Assembly: GCA_013396525.1 (NCBI GenBank)
Contig: VWYX01000665.1
Coordinates: 351,917-415,916, forward strand
Reading direction: 5' to 3'
Length of the DNA stretch: 64,000 bases
DNA from: Chaetorhynchus papuensis
Taxonomy: Eukaryota; Chordata; Aves; Passeriformes; Rhipiduridae
The position numbers were made by a program, and so were the translations under genes. Shown here in pieces: positions 1 to 10,700 of this stretch. Under the pieces are notes generated by a model that saw only the letters and a program-made list of their open reading frames with translations, was not told the DNA's origin and searched no databases. How positions within the stretch are numbered: position 1 is the first letter of the stretch; every line of letters starts with the position of its first letter.

Positions 1-127
1 GGGATGGGATGTGGGATGGGGACACGGGATGGGACACGGGAGGGGGACACGGGAGGGGGACACGGGACGGGACAGGGGACGGGACAGGGGATGGGACACG
101 GGATGGGGACACAGGACGGGACACGGA
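1..127. repeat. G-rich minisatellite at the window edge
   Basis: The sequence is a run of short imperfect units built from GGGATGG, GGGACAC and GGGACGG, nearly all purine on the plus strand apart from the ACAC parts. It continues off the left edge. Runs of three to five G recur about every ten bases, so G-quadruplex formation is possible. From 128 to about 415 I see only ordinary GC-rich sequence lying downstream of the MRPS2 polyadenylation signal. Confidence 0.85.
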
Positions 128-431
128 ACCCTGCCCAGGGCTGCCCTAGGATCTCCCACAGAGACACGAGGCATATCCCTTTTCTCAGCTGCTCCTGGAG
201 TCCCCCACCTCCCGTGGTGGCAAAGGTTGGGCTCCCAGTGTGTCCCTGGACAAAGCGGGGACCCTCCGACCCCCACTTTGACCCTTCCACTCTGCACCAG
301 CCACTCTGCGGTGTCCCCATCTTGGGGACATCCTTCATCCCGTTCCCTCCCATCGCCTCAACTGCCCTGGCCAGACTCCCCATCCCATTCCACAAGGGCA
401 AAACCCAAAAAGGATCACAGGGGTAAATCCC

Positions 432-437
432 TTTATT
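432..437 (-). terminator. MRPS2: Polyadenylation signal of MRPS2 (AATAAA)
   Basis: On the minus strand this reads AATAAA, 336 bases past the MRPS2 stop codon. It is the first canonical hexamer downstream, so the 3' UTR should run from 772 to about 415. Confidence 0.7.
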
Positions 438-772
438 TGCTAAGAAGAGGTGCAAGATACAAGTGGTTTCAGATGAGATCACAAACACAGGAAAGCCACA
501 GGACAGCGGCACCTCCCTGCAAGAATGACAAACCCAAGGACAGGAGCAGAGTCTGGCCTGGCTCCATTCTCCCTTAAGTTGCTCCGGACAATTTTTTGGA
601 GCTAGAGACCTTCCACAGCTGTGACCACTGCGGGATCACCGTGCACAGGGCTGGAGGGTGCCCTCCCCAGCCAGCCAGCTCTGCCAAAAGCCAGTGCTCT
701 GGCTGCAGAGCCGGTCCCATGGAAGCGGAGCAGGACACCCATCACTGAGGCACTGAGCCCATCCCCAGGGCT

Positions 773-2105
773 CTAATTGCCCTTGGCTTTGCTCCGCAGC
801 TCCTCGACGGCCTCGCTCTGCCGCCTCTTGTCCTTGGCACGGATGATGGTCATCCTGAAGAGTTTGCAGTAGAGCTCCATGGCCGCGGGGCTGTCGTCAT
901 TGCCGGGAATGGGGTAAGTGATCAAACACGGGTTGCAGTTCGTGTCCACCACGCCCACGGTGGGGATGTTCACCTTGGCCGCGTCCCGGATGGCCACGTG
1001 CGGCTCGAAGACGTTGTTGAGGGTGCTGAGGAACACGAGGAGGTCGGGCAGGCGGACGCCGGGGCCGAACTGGACGTGGGCGTTGGTGAGGAGCCCGCCC
1101 TGCCAGTAGCGGGTGTGCGCGTACTCCCCGCACGCCCGCGCCGTGCTCTCGACCAGGTGGCAGAACTGGCGCTTGCGGCTGACGAACAGGATGATGCCCC
1201 CGCGGTAGGCGACGTGGGCCGTGAAGTTGAGGGCCAGCTGCAGGTGCTGCATGGTCTGATCCAGATCGATGATGTCCTGATCCAGGCGGCAGCCGAAGAT
1301 GTAGGGCTCCATGAACCTGCGGGGGCAGTGGGAGGGCGACACGGGGGACACGGGGATGGGGTGACGGGGCGTGCAGGCATCGAGTGTTTCTGGATGTCTG
1401 TGGCTCCACAGGAACCATCCCATGCTCCAGCTCCTGGCTGATACCAGAGGTGTTCTCTGCAGAGAGCCCTCGTACCCAGTGTCTGCCCCAGTCTCACACC
1501 CTCTCAGTGCTCACATTGGGGGGATCCCTGCACCCTGCCCTGTGTGGGCAGTTCCAGGCTCAGACCAATCCAGCAAATGTGGTCTAGGGAAGCATCCCTG
1601 ATGTCAACATGAGCTGGATCACAAAACAGCACCACTCACCTGTGCCGACATCCCTTTTTGTGGCCCAGGTGCACCCGAGCATCAAAGAGATCTTTCAGGG
1701 TGAAGAGCTCCTTCACGCTGAAGAAGTCGGGGTGGCTGAGAGGCTCGGTCAGCAGCTTGTCATCCTCAGCTGAGAGAACGGAAAGAAATAATCAGAAATA
1801 AGCCGGGACTGCAGAGGGGCCCCCGATGCACCACGACCAGCTGCAGCAAGGCGGTGACACCCGCACGGGCATCGCTGGGGTGCAGTGCCCGGCTCTGGGG
1901 ATTCCCCTTCCCGGGGTGCACGGCAGCACTCACCGCGGGGCCGGGTGGCTGCCGGGGCCGTGGCCGGGAGCGGGACGGTGCTGTAGAGCCGCGGGGCTGC
2001 TGCGGGAGAGAAACACCTGGGTCACACGGGCGGGCCGGGCCGCTCCGCTCCGGGCCGGCCCGGGTCCCGCCGCTCACCTGCCCGCAGAAGCCGCGGCAGC
2101 GCCAT
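773..2105 (-). CDS. MRPS2: Mitochondrial small-subunit ribosomal protein uS2m (MRPS2), four coding exons
   Basis: This gene encodes the mitochondrial homologue of ribosomal protein S2, part of the small mitoribosomal subunit in the matrix. The coding exons are 2105-2078, 1999-1934, 1769-1640 and 1316-773. All introns are GT-AG and the joined frame is 768 nt (255 residues). Residues 1-31 are rich in Ala, Arg and Leu with no acidic residue, as expected of a mitochondrial targeting peptide. The S2 domain starts near residue 53 and shows DARVHLGHKKGC at 61-72, FMEPYIFG at 76-83, EYAHTRYWQGGLLTN at 139-153, and GVVDTNCNPCLITYPIPGND at 196-215, the family signature. Human MRPS2 is about 296 residues, so this copy is shorter, mainly at the C-terminal end and in the leader. 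The start ATG at 2105 is chosen because it begins the targeting peptide and splices in frame through exon 2. The gene lies head to head with PIERCE1, as in human. Confidence 0.96.
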
Positions 2106-2314
2106 GCTCCGAGCCCGCCGCAGGGCACGGACGAGGAGGAGGAGGAGGAGGAGGAGGAGACGGGGGAAGGTCAGCGGCGCTTTCCGCTTCCTGCGGGACG
2201 GGACGGGGCGGGCTCTCCCCAGGGCGGTTGCGCTGCGGTCGCTCCCCGCCCTCCGCGTTTCGTCGCCGGGCAACGCTCCGTCCCCGCGGCCCGGCCCGGC
2301 CCGGCGGCTCCGCC
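2106..2314. promoter_or_regulatory. Bidirectional CpG-rich promoter of MRPS2 and PIERCE1
   Basis: Only 209 bases separate the two divergent start codons, and the stretch is dense in CpG. It contains a (GAG)n tract near 2130-2158. It also has a pair of GGAA cores on the minus strand at 2181-2194 (plus strand TTTCCGCTTCCTGC), the type bound by ETS factors such as GABPA that control many mitochondrial ribosomal genes. An X-box lies nearer to PIERCE1. No TATA box is evident. The CpG-rich character continues on both sides to about 1920 and 2460. Confidence 0.85.
2262..2274 (+). promoter_or_regulatory. RFX X-box motif in the PIERCE1 promoter
   Basis: The bases GTCGCC, one spacer G, then GGCAAC fit the X-box consensus GTNRCC-N(0-3)-RGYAAC at every position. 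The site lies 41 bases before the PIERCE1 start codon. RFX factors use such sites to drive ciliary genes. The match is seen directly; binding is inferred. Confidence 0.7.
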
Positions 2315-2886
2315 ATGTCCGGCCCCGACCAGGAGGTGCCCCGCCGCTTTCAGGAGCTCACCTTCTACCGCGGCTACGGGTGAGCGCTGCCCCGGGCGCG
2401 GCCCCCGCCGGCCCGCTCCCCGCGCTAGCTGTGCTCTCCCCCCGCAGGCAGCCGCCGGCTCACCCCCGCTTCCGGACCAGCAACCAGAGCTACGGCAGCA
2501 GGGCCCCCACGGTACACGAGCTGCCGGTACGTGAGCCGGGGGCTCTCGGGGACGGCACGGCACAGTTCGGGGCAGATGGAGACACGCTGCCCTTACCTGC
2601 ATCCAGGCTTTGCAGGTGTTGTCGGTGTTGGCATTTAAAACATCCCCCCCCCCCCTCCAAACACACCTTTTCTCGCCACCCCCAGAACTCCTACAACATC
2701 CTCTCGCACAAGTTTTCGAATCATCTGGGCAAGATTGGAATGGTCAGGAATGAAAGCCTGAACACGTCCCTGGAGACGAGCCACTGCACCGGCCCCGACA
2801 CGTTCATCACCGCCTACGAGCACCTGGACTTCCACCCCAGCTACAACCCCAGCGGCCCCTCGCACTGCAGGGATCAGCCGCTGTAG
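2315..2886 (+). CDS. PIERCE1: Piercer of microtubule wall 1 (PIERCE1, formerly C9orf116), three coding exons
   Basis: PIERCE1 is a microtubule inner protein of the axonemal doublet A-tubule. It helps anchor outer dynein arms in motile cilia and is needed for left-right patterning (established for the mammalian protein). The coding exons are 2315-2379, 2448-2526 and 2686-2886, joined in frame to 114 residues. Human is about 136. The conserved core is obvious: RTSNQSYGSRAPTVHELP at 31-48 and a C-terminal block GPDTFITAYEHLDFHPSYNP at 84-103. The first intron is only 68 bases. The exon 2 donor is taken as GTACGT at 2527. The better-looking GTGAGC four bases later would break the frame. At this junction the protein goes directly from HELP to NSYN, where mammals, as I recall them, have about five extra residues. 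It shares its promoter with MRPS2. Confidence 0.94.
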
Positions 2887-3003
2887 CGGGGACACCGCGG
2901 AGCCACCGCGGCTGGAGCTCGGCTTGGGAAAACCGCCTACAGGCAGCCTTGGTGCTGAACGAAACCCACTGGATTACACAGGGAATATTATTAGGAGTAA
3001 TAC

Positions 3004-3009
3004 ATTAAA
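3004..3009 (+). terminator. PIERCE1: Polyadenylation signal of PIERCE1 (ATTAAA)
   Basis: ATTAAA lies 118 bases past the PIERCE1 stop and is followed by a GT-rich stretch (GGTTTAGTGTGG). It is the common variant hexamer. Beyond about 3025 the base composition changes abruptly to AT-rich. Confidence 0.6.
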
Positions 3010-3366
3010 GGTTTAGTGTGGTTAATGTCAGTTAGGTGGCTTATGTGAAGGCTTTTATCTAATTTATCAGCAGCATATAAATACTAGAACAACATATATT
3101 ACAGATATATCCCCTTATCCTCTTCTCTGTCACTAATGATCCTTTACGCTCTTGGCTCATGTACCACATAGCATTAAAAATTAAGATTTAAACTGCCTCT
3201 CTACTATTTAATGACTAATCAATCTGCAAGTTTTCCAGAGGTATTCATTAACTCTTTGGATTTCTTGTAGAAAGTTCATGTTTCTTCTCTCTCAAAACTA
3301 CAGTGTTTTAAGGAATTACTCAAATAATGACAAATAATCAAAAGGAAAATGTTTTTTTTTTTAAGT

Positions 3367-3372
3367 TTTATT
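3367..3372 (-). terminator. Candidate AATAAA for a minus-strand transcript
   Basis: AATAAA on the minus strand, followed by an A-run. It is placed to end either a long PPP1R26 3' UTR or the candidate spliced transcript whose frame stops at 3832. It lies about 340 bases from the convergent PIERCE1 3' end. Confidence 0.35.
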
Positions 3373-3831
3373 GGAATAACTGTAGTTACAGGCAGAGAAA
3401 CTGCATCAGTTGGACAGTGAGTGCACTGAAAAAACACCTGAACATTTTTGGGTAAAGATGAGTTTTTAAGAGAAACTACTCTGCCTGTTTATGGATGAGA
3501 AACAGTCCCACCTTACAGGTGTAACGTAACATTAAAAATGAGCATAATATTACTCAAACTGTTTGCAAAAAATATAAAAAATGAGTGTAACATCATGTCC
3601 AAACAGCACTGCAATCGCTATTCCTCACATGCCAGAAATATTCCCTATTTGTGGCACGTGGTTATCTCAAACATAGGAAGAGCTGGGTAAACCCCCCTCT
3701 GCTGCAAACACGCCAATACATTGGAACAGGTAAATAAACTGAGCAGAAATGGGTGTGAAAAGTTAACATTTCAAAGATTTAACATAGGAGAAGAAAGAAG
3801 CAACCCTCTCTCGTTTGCTGTTACTCTCGTA

Positions 3832-6516
3832 TTAGACTCTAGACAACAGCTGGAGCTTCTTAGAACTTCCCTTTCTTCTCCTGAAATGAGAAAATAACAA
3901 AGTGCTGGATCAATAGAAATAGTTGTGACAACGTTACATGTATTTTTATCCACAGATTTTTCTGCAGGTGGCATAATTTAGGGATACGGCTGCCTCTTAA
4001 AAATATAAATGGAGTGGATTCTGTCACATATTTTCCCACTCCATCTGAAAACACCCACCTCTTCTTCCTTGCCTCAATTTCTTCCCTTTTAGTTTTATTC
4101 TTGAAACCAGATCCTTCGAACAGTTTGGCATGCAATATATCTAAGTGTTCAGAGGTTTGACCAAATACACTTTTTTTTAACAGAAATACCTGTACAAATT
4201 CAAAATATCATCCTAAAAATGACACATTTTACCACACAGGATCTACCTGAAACAATCTCTTTCTACTCTGTCTTTTGAAAGGAAGATTTTCACGTTTGCA
4301 GATACAATTATGTGAGGCTGAACTATCATAAATGGAAGGAATGAAAAATTAAAAAGCTTCTACATGAATAAAAGAAATGGGGGCAGGGATGGAGTGTTCC
4401 TGCCTTATGTAAAGAGCAGCTACACGTCACAACACGTGTTCCTAAAATAGCAGCAAAGAACTGGTAATAAAAAATTAAGGGAATCCTCATGGTCCCTCGA
4501 GGATCCTTGAAGATTGTTCCCAAAGCACACAAAAACAGTCACTGGGGTAAAAAAAAAATGAAGCAATAAAGTTCTTTTCAGATTTATCTGAGAGCTGTGG
4601 TGCTGCAGCCAGGATCTGTAACTCACCAGAGCCGTAATAAAAAACACCAAGTGGTTTAATCACTTAATATCTAAATTAACAAGTTTTGTGCTCTGACTGG
4701 AAAGAAAAAATAGCACTGTGCATTTTTAAAAACCATGAACCAGCACCCATGAGAAAAAGGTAACTTCACAAGGTTTAGAAGAGGTGAGTTTATGGTTCCA
4801 TGGATCTACTGCAATAATTGGTGTCTCAGGAGGGTGGGAATGATGGAAAAAAGGAGTTTTCTGGGCACTCCCCAGAGCTGGCACTGGACTGTGCAGTCTG
4901 TGCCCTCTCTGGGGCTGTCATGGGCACTATAAACAGCAAATAAAATCTGCTTTTGGAACTGCACCTATGAAGATTCAGCCTCGAGAGATTTGTGCTGCAG
5001 TCCCAACCTTGGCACCACGTGTGGGACTCTTGCTCACGAATTATTCCCACTCAGTATAATCTTTTTTATTCCTCAGCTGGTCAGCCTTTAGTGATGTGTA
5101 AGGGGGATTTCTTATTGCTCCAAAGCACCAGACTTCTCTTTTCTGAACAAGTGATGAGAACTGAGCCAGGATGAGGACACTGCCACTGGAGCCCTGGCTG
5201 CTGTTCCAGTTCCAGAGATGCTCCTTGACACACGTTTAGTTCCACAAGGAAAGACTCCACTCCTTGACCACAGACACCAGGAAAGAAAACTCTTGGAGTT
5301 CTGCTACCACAAGCACCATTCTCACCTCCCAAAAGCCACCCCTTTGCATTTTGTAAATTCTCCTCCTTCATTTTTTGTTACAAAGAATTAATGACATCCT
5401 CGGTCTGAAGGGAAAAGGGAACACAAAAATTCTCACTCACTCAAGATGATGACACAAACCATAGGAGCACTCCAGTTTCACGGTCCGTGGGCAGAACGCC
5501 ATTTATTAAACATTAGAAACTCAGCAATGTACACCGTTTCCTATATACAAATCAAATTCATCAATTAGAAAAAAAAAAAAAGTGCTGTTTGAAATCAGGT
5601 TTTATTTAAAGCACAAGGTAACTGGAATTGCATCTTCACTGGGAGTGAATCAGGTCACAAGAGTGGTACTGAGGACACAGACACAGCGACAGGGGCACGA
5701 GACACCTTTGAAGTCGTAATGTGGATTTACTGAAAACTTTTGAGGAGAAACATTCAGCTTTTTATACAAACAGTACATAGTGCTTCCAACATCTCTAGGA
5801 AAATTAAGTATACAGTTTAATCCTTTTAAAGCAAGGTACTTGGAAAACTTCTAGTTTAAAATACCAGCCTATTGACCTACTCCAAACAAAAGGCCCAAAT
5901 CCTGCAACGGAATCAAGGCAGAGCAAAAGATAAACCTGTGGAGAGGGACTGCAGGCACTGAGCTAAGTAAAAAACACTTTTCCAAGGTATCCTACCACAA
6001 AATGGAGATGAGCTAACACACTGACCTTTAAACAACCCGGCCAACCAACCCAAGGGCTACAAAAAGGTGGCTGGACAGTGAGAAATGCCAAGTGAGCACT
6101 AGAAACATGTTTCAAACGTAGCTGCACGACAGCATAAACACACCAAGGATGTCGATTTCTCTACATGCCACAGTTACTACTCTATGCTACACCGCATTTT
6201 GCCCATATTCTGCATCACACCAGGGACACCGTGGGATACTGGATCCAGTCTCGGCTGCTTTTGCTCCATTTTGCAAGTTTAAGGCCAGCCTGGACGAAGA
6301 CTCCTGAAGTGACTGAGAAACAAAGTGATGCTAAGTGGAGGTTTGGCTGAGAGAAGTTCTGCAGAAGACCAGACAAAGAGAATATCAGATCAATTCACAG
6401 GGACAAGATGTGAGAACAAACTCCTCCAAGGACTTCACGAAACACAAATGAAAATGAAAGAAGCAACAGCTCCAATTTACACCTTTTGAATTTGCAGTGA
6501 AACCAGTGTGGGGGCA

Positions 6517-6547
<31 letters not shown>

Positions 6548-7228
6548 ATGTGAATGTGCTACTTCAATCCCGTTGAAAGTCAGTACAAATAAAAAGATAG
6601 TAGTGAAAAATTGCTTTACTCTGGCTGCTGGCAACGGAGGCAGAGAAAGAGCCTGAAGAAAGAACAGTGCTGAAAATATCCGTGGCGTTTGTGTTGTGAC
6701 TTCCTACAGCAAACCCAGCTTTGTTTTTTTATTGCACCAAAATTGTCAGTGAAAAGTTCACAGAAATGTAACATTTTAAAAACCACTTCTAAAAAAGGAA
6801 AGTTAAGGGCACTCAATTCCAGAAAGTTCGTTCAGGAAACCAAAAGCCATCTCTGGGTAACTGCAGGGCATCAAATGAGATAGCTGAGAATAACGAGCAA
6901 TTGTTTGAGCCCTGCAGGCCCGACAGTACAGAAATCCAGGGAAATCCAGGGAAATCCAGGGAAATCCAGGGAAATCACGTTGTCTGAACAGACACACAGA
7001 CACGCTCCTTCACTTGTCTTGGGCTGCAATTGTGCTTGGAATCATCTGCTAGCAGGAGGTTCTGGGTATTCAAAAGGACTTTGAGCAGCTGCTGGGATCC
7101 CTTTGCAGAGGACGTGCAGACAGAGCCATCCACTTGATTTACCTGAATTTGCATTTGTATCTTCCAGGCTGGATCTCCACACCCACAGCTGCACTCAGAG
7201 TTCTGCTTAGGGAGCTCATCCCACAGTC
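3832..7228 (-). CDS. Candidate spliced open frame downstream of PPP1R26 (unconfirmed)
   Basis: Three minus-strand exons can be proposed. Exon A is 7228-7143 (acceptor CCACCCTCAG, donor CAG/GTAAAT). Exon B is 4189-4059 (acceptor TTTGTACAG, donor GAG/GTGGGT). Exon C begins at 3880 (acceptor with a strong pyrimidine tract, TTTCTCATTTCAG) and reaches TAA at 3834-3832. The frame stays open through A (28 codons), crosses A-B in phase 0 and B-C in phase 2, and ends in a very basic tail (RKKRRRKGSSKKLQLLSRV). If it starts at the ATG at 7154 the product is 63 residues. Exon A can also take a 5' exon in phase 1. I recognise no family. It may be alternative 3' exons of PPP1R26, a separate small gene, or chance. 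No expression evidence is available to me. Confidence 0.3.
6522..6547. repeat. (TG)n microsatellite
   Basis: Thirteen uninterrupted TG units, followed by an imperfect continuation. Confidence 0.95.
6931..6976. repeat. 10-bp tandem repeat (GAAATCCAGG)
   Basis: Four perfect copies and a partial fifth of the 10-mer GAAATCCAGG. Confidence 0.95.
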
Positions 7229-7735
7229 CTGAGGGTGGGAAAACTGAGCTCTCAGCAAAAACCCACCCCACAGGACTGTCCTAAGGCAGCTCGGATGTGA
7301 CCAGTGTCAGATCATTTGCATTGCTATCCAAGGCTGTGTTTTCCTAGGATCTCTTAACAGGTTCCCAAATAAATTCTGGGCACAAAGAGGTTTCCCTTTG
7401 AGAGACAATTAGAGGCCTCATAATTTAAAGTGTGATTAGCCAACATCTTATCTACAGTAACTACAGCATCCTGTAAGAATGCAAGCCCTAAAAATCATTA
7501 TAAAAAATATTCCCTTAGAGCACTTTAAATAATTTACAAAATTCTACAAAAGCTACATATGTCTATCAGTGATATCCCTGTTAAATAGAATTATTTTCAC
7601 ATTAGTGTGTGTATGATATACAGGTATCAGCATCTCCCACTGCCTCTCCTTTCCTGTCTCAAGTTTTATCAAGGTAATTACAATGAGAGTTATTTTATAA
7701 AAAGACTGCTAGTGTAAAAAAAAAAAAAAATGTAC

Positions 7736-10700
7736 TTACATATTTGAAACCTTTTTTTCCATGAGGGAACCTGGGCAGTCCCCTGCAGGTAGGTCAGTAA
7801 ATTTTGCACAAGTTTTGGTTAAAAATTCCTGCCCTTGGTGTACTTCACTAGCAGCTTCCCTGTTCTGCAGGACTGGTATTTTTCCTTCCATTTTGGAGCT
7901 GGATACCTGAATTTCTTCCTGCCTGTCAGCTTTTTCTTCCTTAATGCACATCTGCACACTGTTTTCTGCACATGCTCCTCCACTATTATCCACTGCTGCT
8001 GCTGTCACATTGAATTCCTGCCTTGGGCAAGCTAAACTTGGATCTGGCCTCTTGTCCAGCTGGTTGTTCCCTCCCTTACTGCACACCTGAGCACTCTGCT
8101 GAGCTGGGTCTCTGCTGACTTTATCTGCTTTTCCCACACTGCACTCAGGGTGTGGGGCATCCACAGTGGAGTCAGCCCAGCTGCCTTTGTGGATAACTCC
8201 TTCCTCGATCCACATCTGGCTGTTCTCAGCTCTGGAGGTTCCTCTGCAAACCTTATCAGCTTTTCCTGCTGCCACACTCCGTTCCTGCGAGGGGAGGCTG
8301 GAGTGGGAGTGGAACTGATCCCCTGGAGCATCAGCCTTCCTGCAACTCTCAGCTGCCTCTTTGAGACACACAGGAGCAGCCTCAGCTCCTGCACACGTTT
8401 CTGCTACATGGGGACTTGCCCCTCCCACAGTGAGTTTCTGAGAAGAACTGGGTGCTTTTATTGCTGGTGTAATTTCCCCACTAAATTCACCTTTTGCCAA
8501 GGGGTTAAGTACATCTGTGTCCTGGGAAGCTGCCTCCATTCCCAAGGCACTGCTCTGGGTGAGCAAACACTCTGCTTTCTGCTTTTTGTTCAAAAGCATC
8601 GATTTCTTCCTGTCCCGGGCATATTTCAGACCTGCAATAAATTTACTTGAGATTTTTAGTTGGAAGGTATTCTTCCTTTTCGATCTGGGCTTTGCATTCA
8701 TGACTTTTCTTACTTTACACCCTTCATTTCTGCTGGTTTTTGGGGGCTCTGTGTTATGGACATTACTTTTCCCTGTTGCATTCCCAGGTAACTCCCCAGC
8801 AGCACCACCTTTGACCCCCCCCAGTCCTTGCTTAGCTTTTGACTGACCAGTAGTAGGAACATTCTCTGCAGAGGAAGCACATTTCCCACTGCCAGCTAAC
8901 ATTGCACTTTTCCCTTCTGTTCTCTGAGAGTTCTTCACCTCCTCAGTTTGCTGAGCCACCTCAGTCTTTTTACTCTGACCCAGCACGGGGTCAATCTCGT
9001 TTTCCACCGGCTGCTGCTTTGCTTTTCCTTTATTACCAGTTTGTTTGGTCGCTCTAAATAGGTCCAGACTTGCATCACCTTTTTGCATCTCTGAATTGCT
9101 TGCAGAGTCTTTAGCCTTTTCTGCCAAAAACCTTCTGATTTCTTGCTCGATGCTGTCATCGCTGTCCACTGAGCTGCTGTCACTGGCGTCCGACACAGCT
9201 GGGAAAGCACATTTTCTATTTTTAGCCCCCCGCTGGTTTGAAACTGGTTTAGGTTTATTGCCTTTTTTAAGCTGTAAGTTAAACTCCAGGTTTTTCATGG
9301 TTTCTGGCTTGTCATTGGGAAGTTTGATGTTGTCTGGAGGGTTCCTGACTGCATTCTCCCTCACAGCTTTCCTAGGTTTTGAGAGGCAGCTTTTCAGCAG
9401 TGAGGGATTTTTACATTTCCACTCGTTTTGTTGGAGGTTACCAAACTCATCCAGCAGCTGAGTTTCTGTCTCACTGAATCTGACTTTCTTCTTGCACTGA
9501 CCTTTCTGGTCCTTGGATTTCTTCTTTAACTTCCTTTTAGACCGTAACAGGTCCTTGATAGCACTGTCCAGGTCCTCATCACTGTCCAGAGAGCTGCTCT
9601 CATCACCCGACCCCTCCCTCTCTGGGGTTTGGGTAGGGTTTTTTATAGGTTTTCTTGTGCTACTCTGAACCTGCAGGAAAGGGTTTACAGAGTCCAAGGC
9701 CACGCATCTACTGCCATCACAGCCAGACAATTTGGGAGACATCGGCTGCTGCTGCCTCGGGTCTTTACTACTCTGAGCATCCCGGAGCTCTGCGGGGCTG
9801 CTCAGGGCACGCTCCTCTTGGAGCACAGGGAATTTGGAATAGTTACCTGGCTGGAAAAGTCCTGTCTCCAGCTGTTCAGGTGGTTTTGATGCCCCTTGTT
9901 TTGCTGTTCTGCCTTCCCTTTTAAGTCTCCTTTTCCGACTCAGGGATAATTTCAGTGTTTTGGGCAGAGAAGGCTCAAGAGTCCTGGTGGGGCTGTTTGG
10001 ATCAGAAGGCAAAGGCATCTGGATGGAGCGTGAGAGGCTGGGAGGTTTTGTTCCAAGGTTTTCTGACTGTGCTTTCAGAGCCAAGAAAGCCCTGATTTCT
10101 TGCTCTATGCTGTCATCACTGTCCACAAGGCTGCTGTCACTTTCACAACGGGAGGAGGAGAGAAGCTCGGGAGAAAAGAAGGAGTCTGCAGTGAGGGATT
10201 TGTTGTCACTTCCCATTTGGGATGGCATGATCGTTTTGGAAATATCCAGGATAGCTTCTGCACACATGAGTTCTGCAGATGTGTCTGCTCTGCAAGAGGC
10301 CTGCAGCGTGAGCTCACAAGCAGCAATCTTGTTTTCTGGAAGTGCAAAATGTCTGGCTTTTTTCAGTGGTTTAAACAGCTTATTAAAGTCATTGCTGGTG
10401 CTTTCTAATCCTGTTGACTTGGAATGAATTTCTTTTCTCTTGTTGCTTATGGGGTTTTTATGGATTTGTGGTGAGGCACTTTTTGTGGAGCTAATTGTCA
10501 GGCTGGCTGAAATGTCTGCCATACCCTTTGGATCAAATTGTTCCCTCTGCAAAGGGACACGGTTTGCTGCATGACCTGCCTCTTTCCTGATTTTCTCCAG
10601 CTGGTAAAGCTGAATGGCTTCTTCAATGCCATCATCGCTGCTCGAGTCAGATGTGTGCATGCTCTCCTTGATAAGTGCTTCCCTCGGCTCCCAGTAATGA

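Larger units (their letters stand above)
3025..7735. other. AT-rich interval between PIERCE1 and PPP1R26
   Basis: This 4.7 kb is strikingly AT-rich next to the GC-rich flanks. It lies downstream of PPP1R26, so part may be that gene's 3' UTR. Candidate minus-strand AATAAA hexamers lie near 6728-6733, 5600 and 3367-3372. It contains a (TG)n tract, a 10-bp tandem repeat and several A or T homopolymers. A spliced open frame is annotated separately below. I see no other gene. Confidence 0.6.

Noticed and set aside
4..577. Long plus-strand frames at the left edge
   Set aside because: They are made of translated G-rich minisatellite followed by GC-rich sequence with no family resemblance.
5293..5430. 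Possible minus-strand exon with good splice sites near 5.3-5.4 kb
   Set aside because: All three frames contain a stop codon within the proposed 79-base exon, so it cannot be an internal coding exon.
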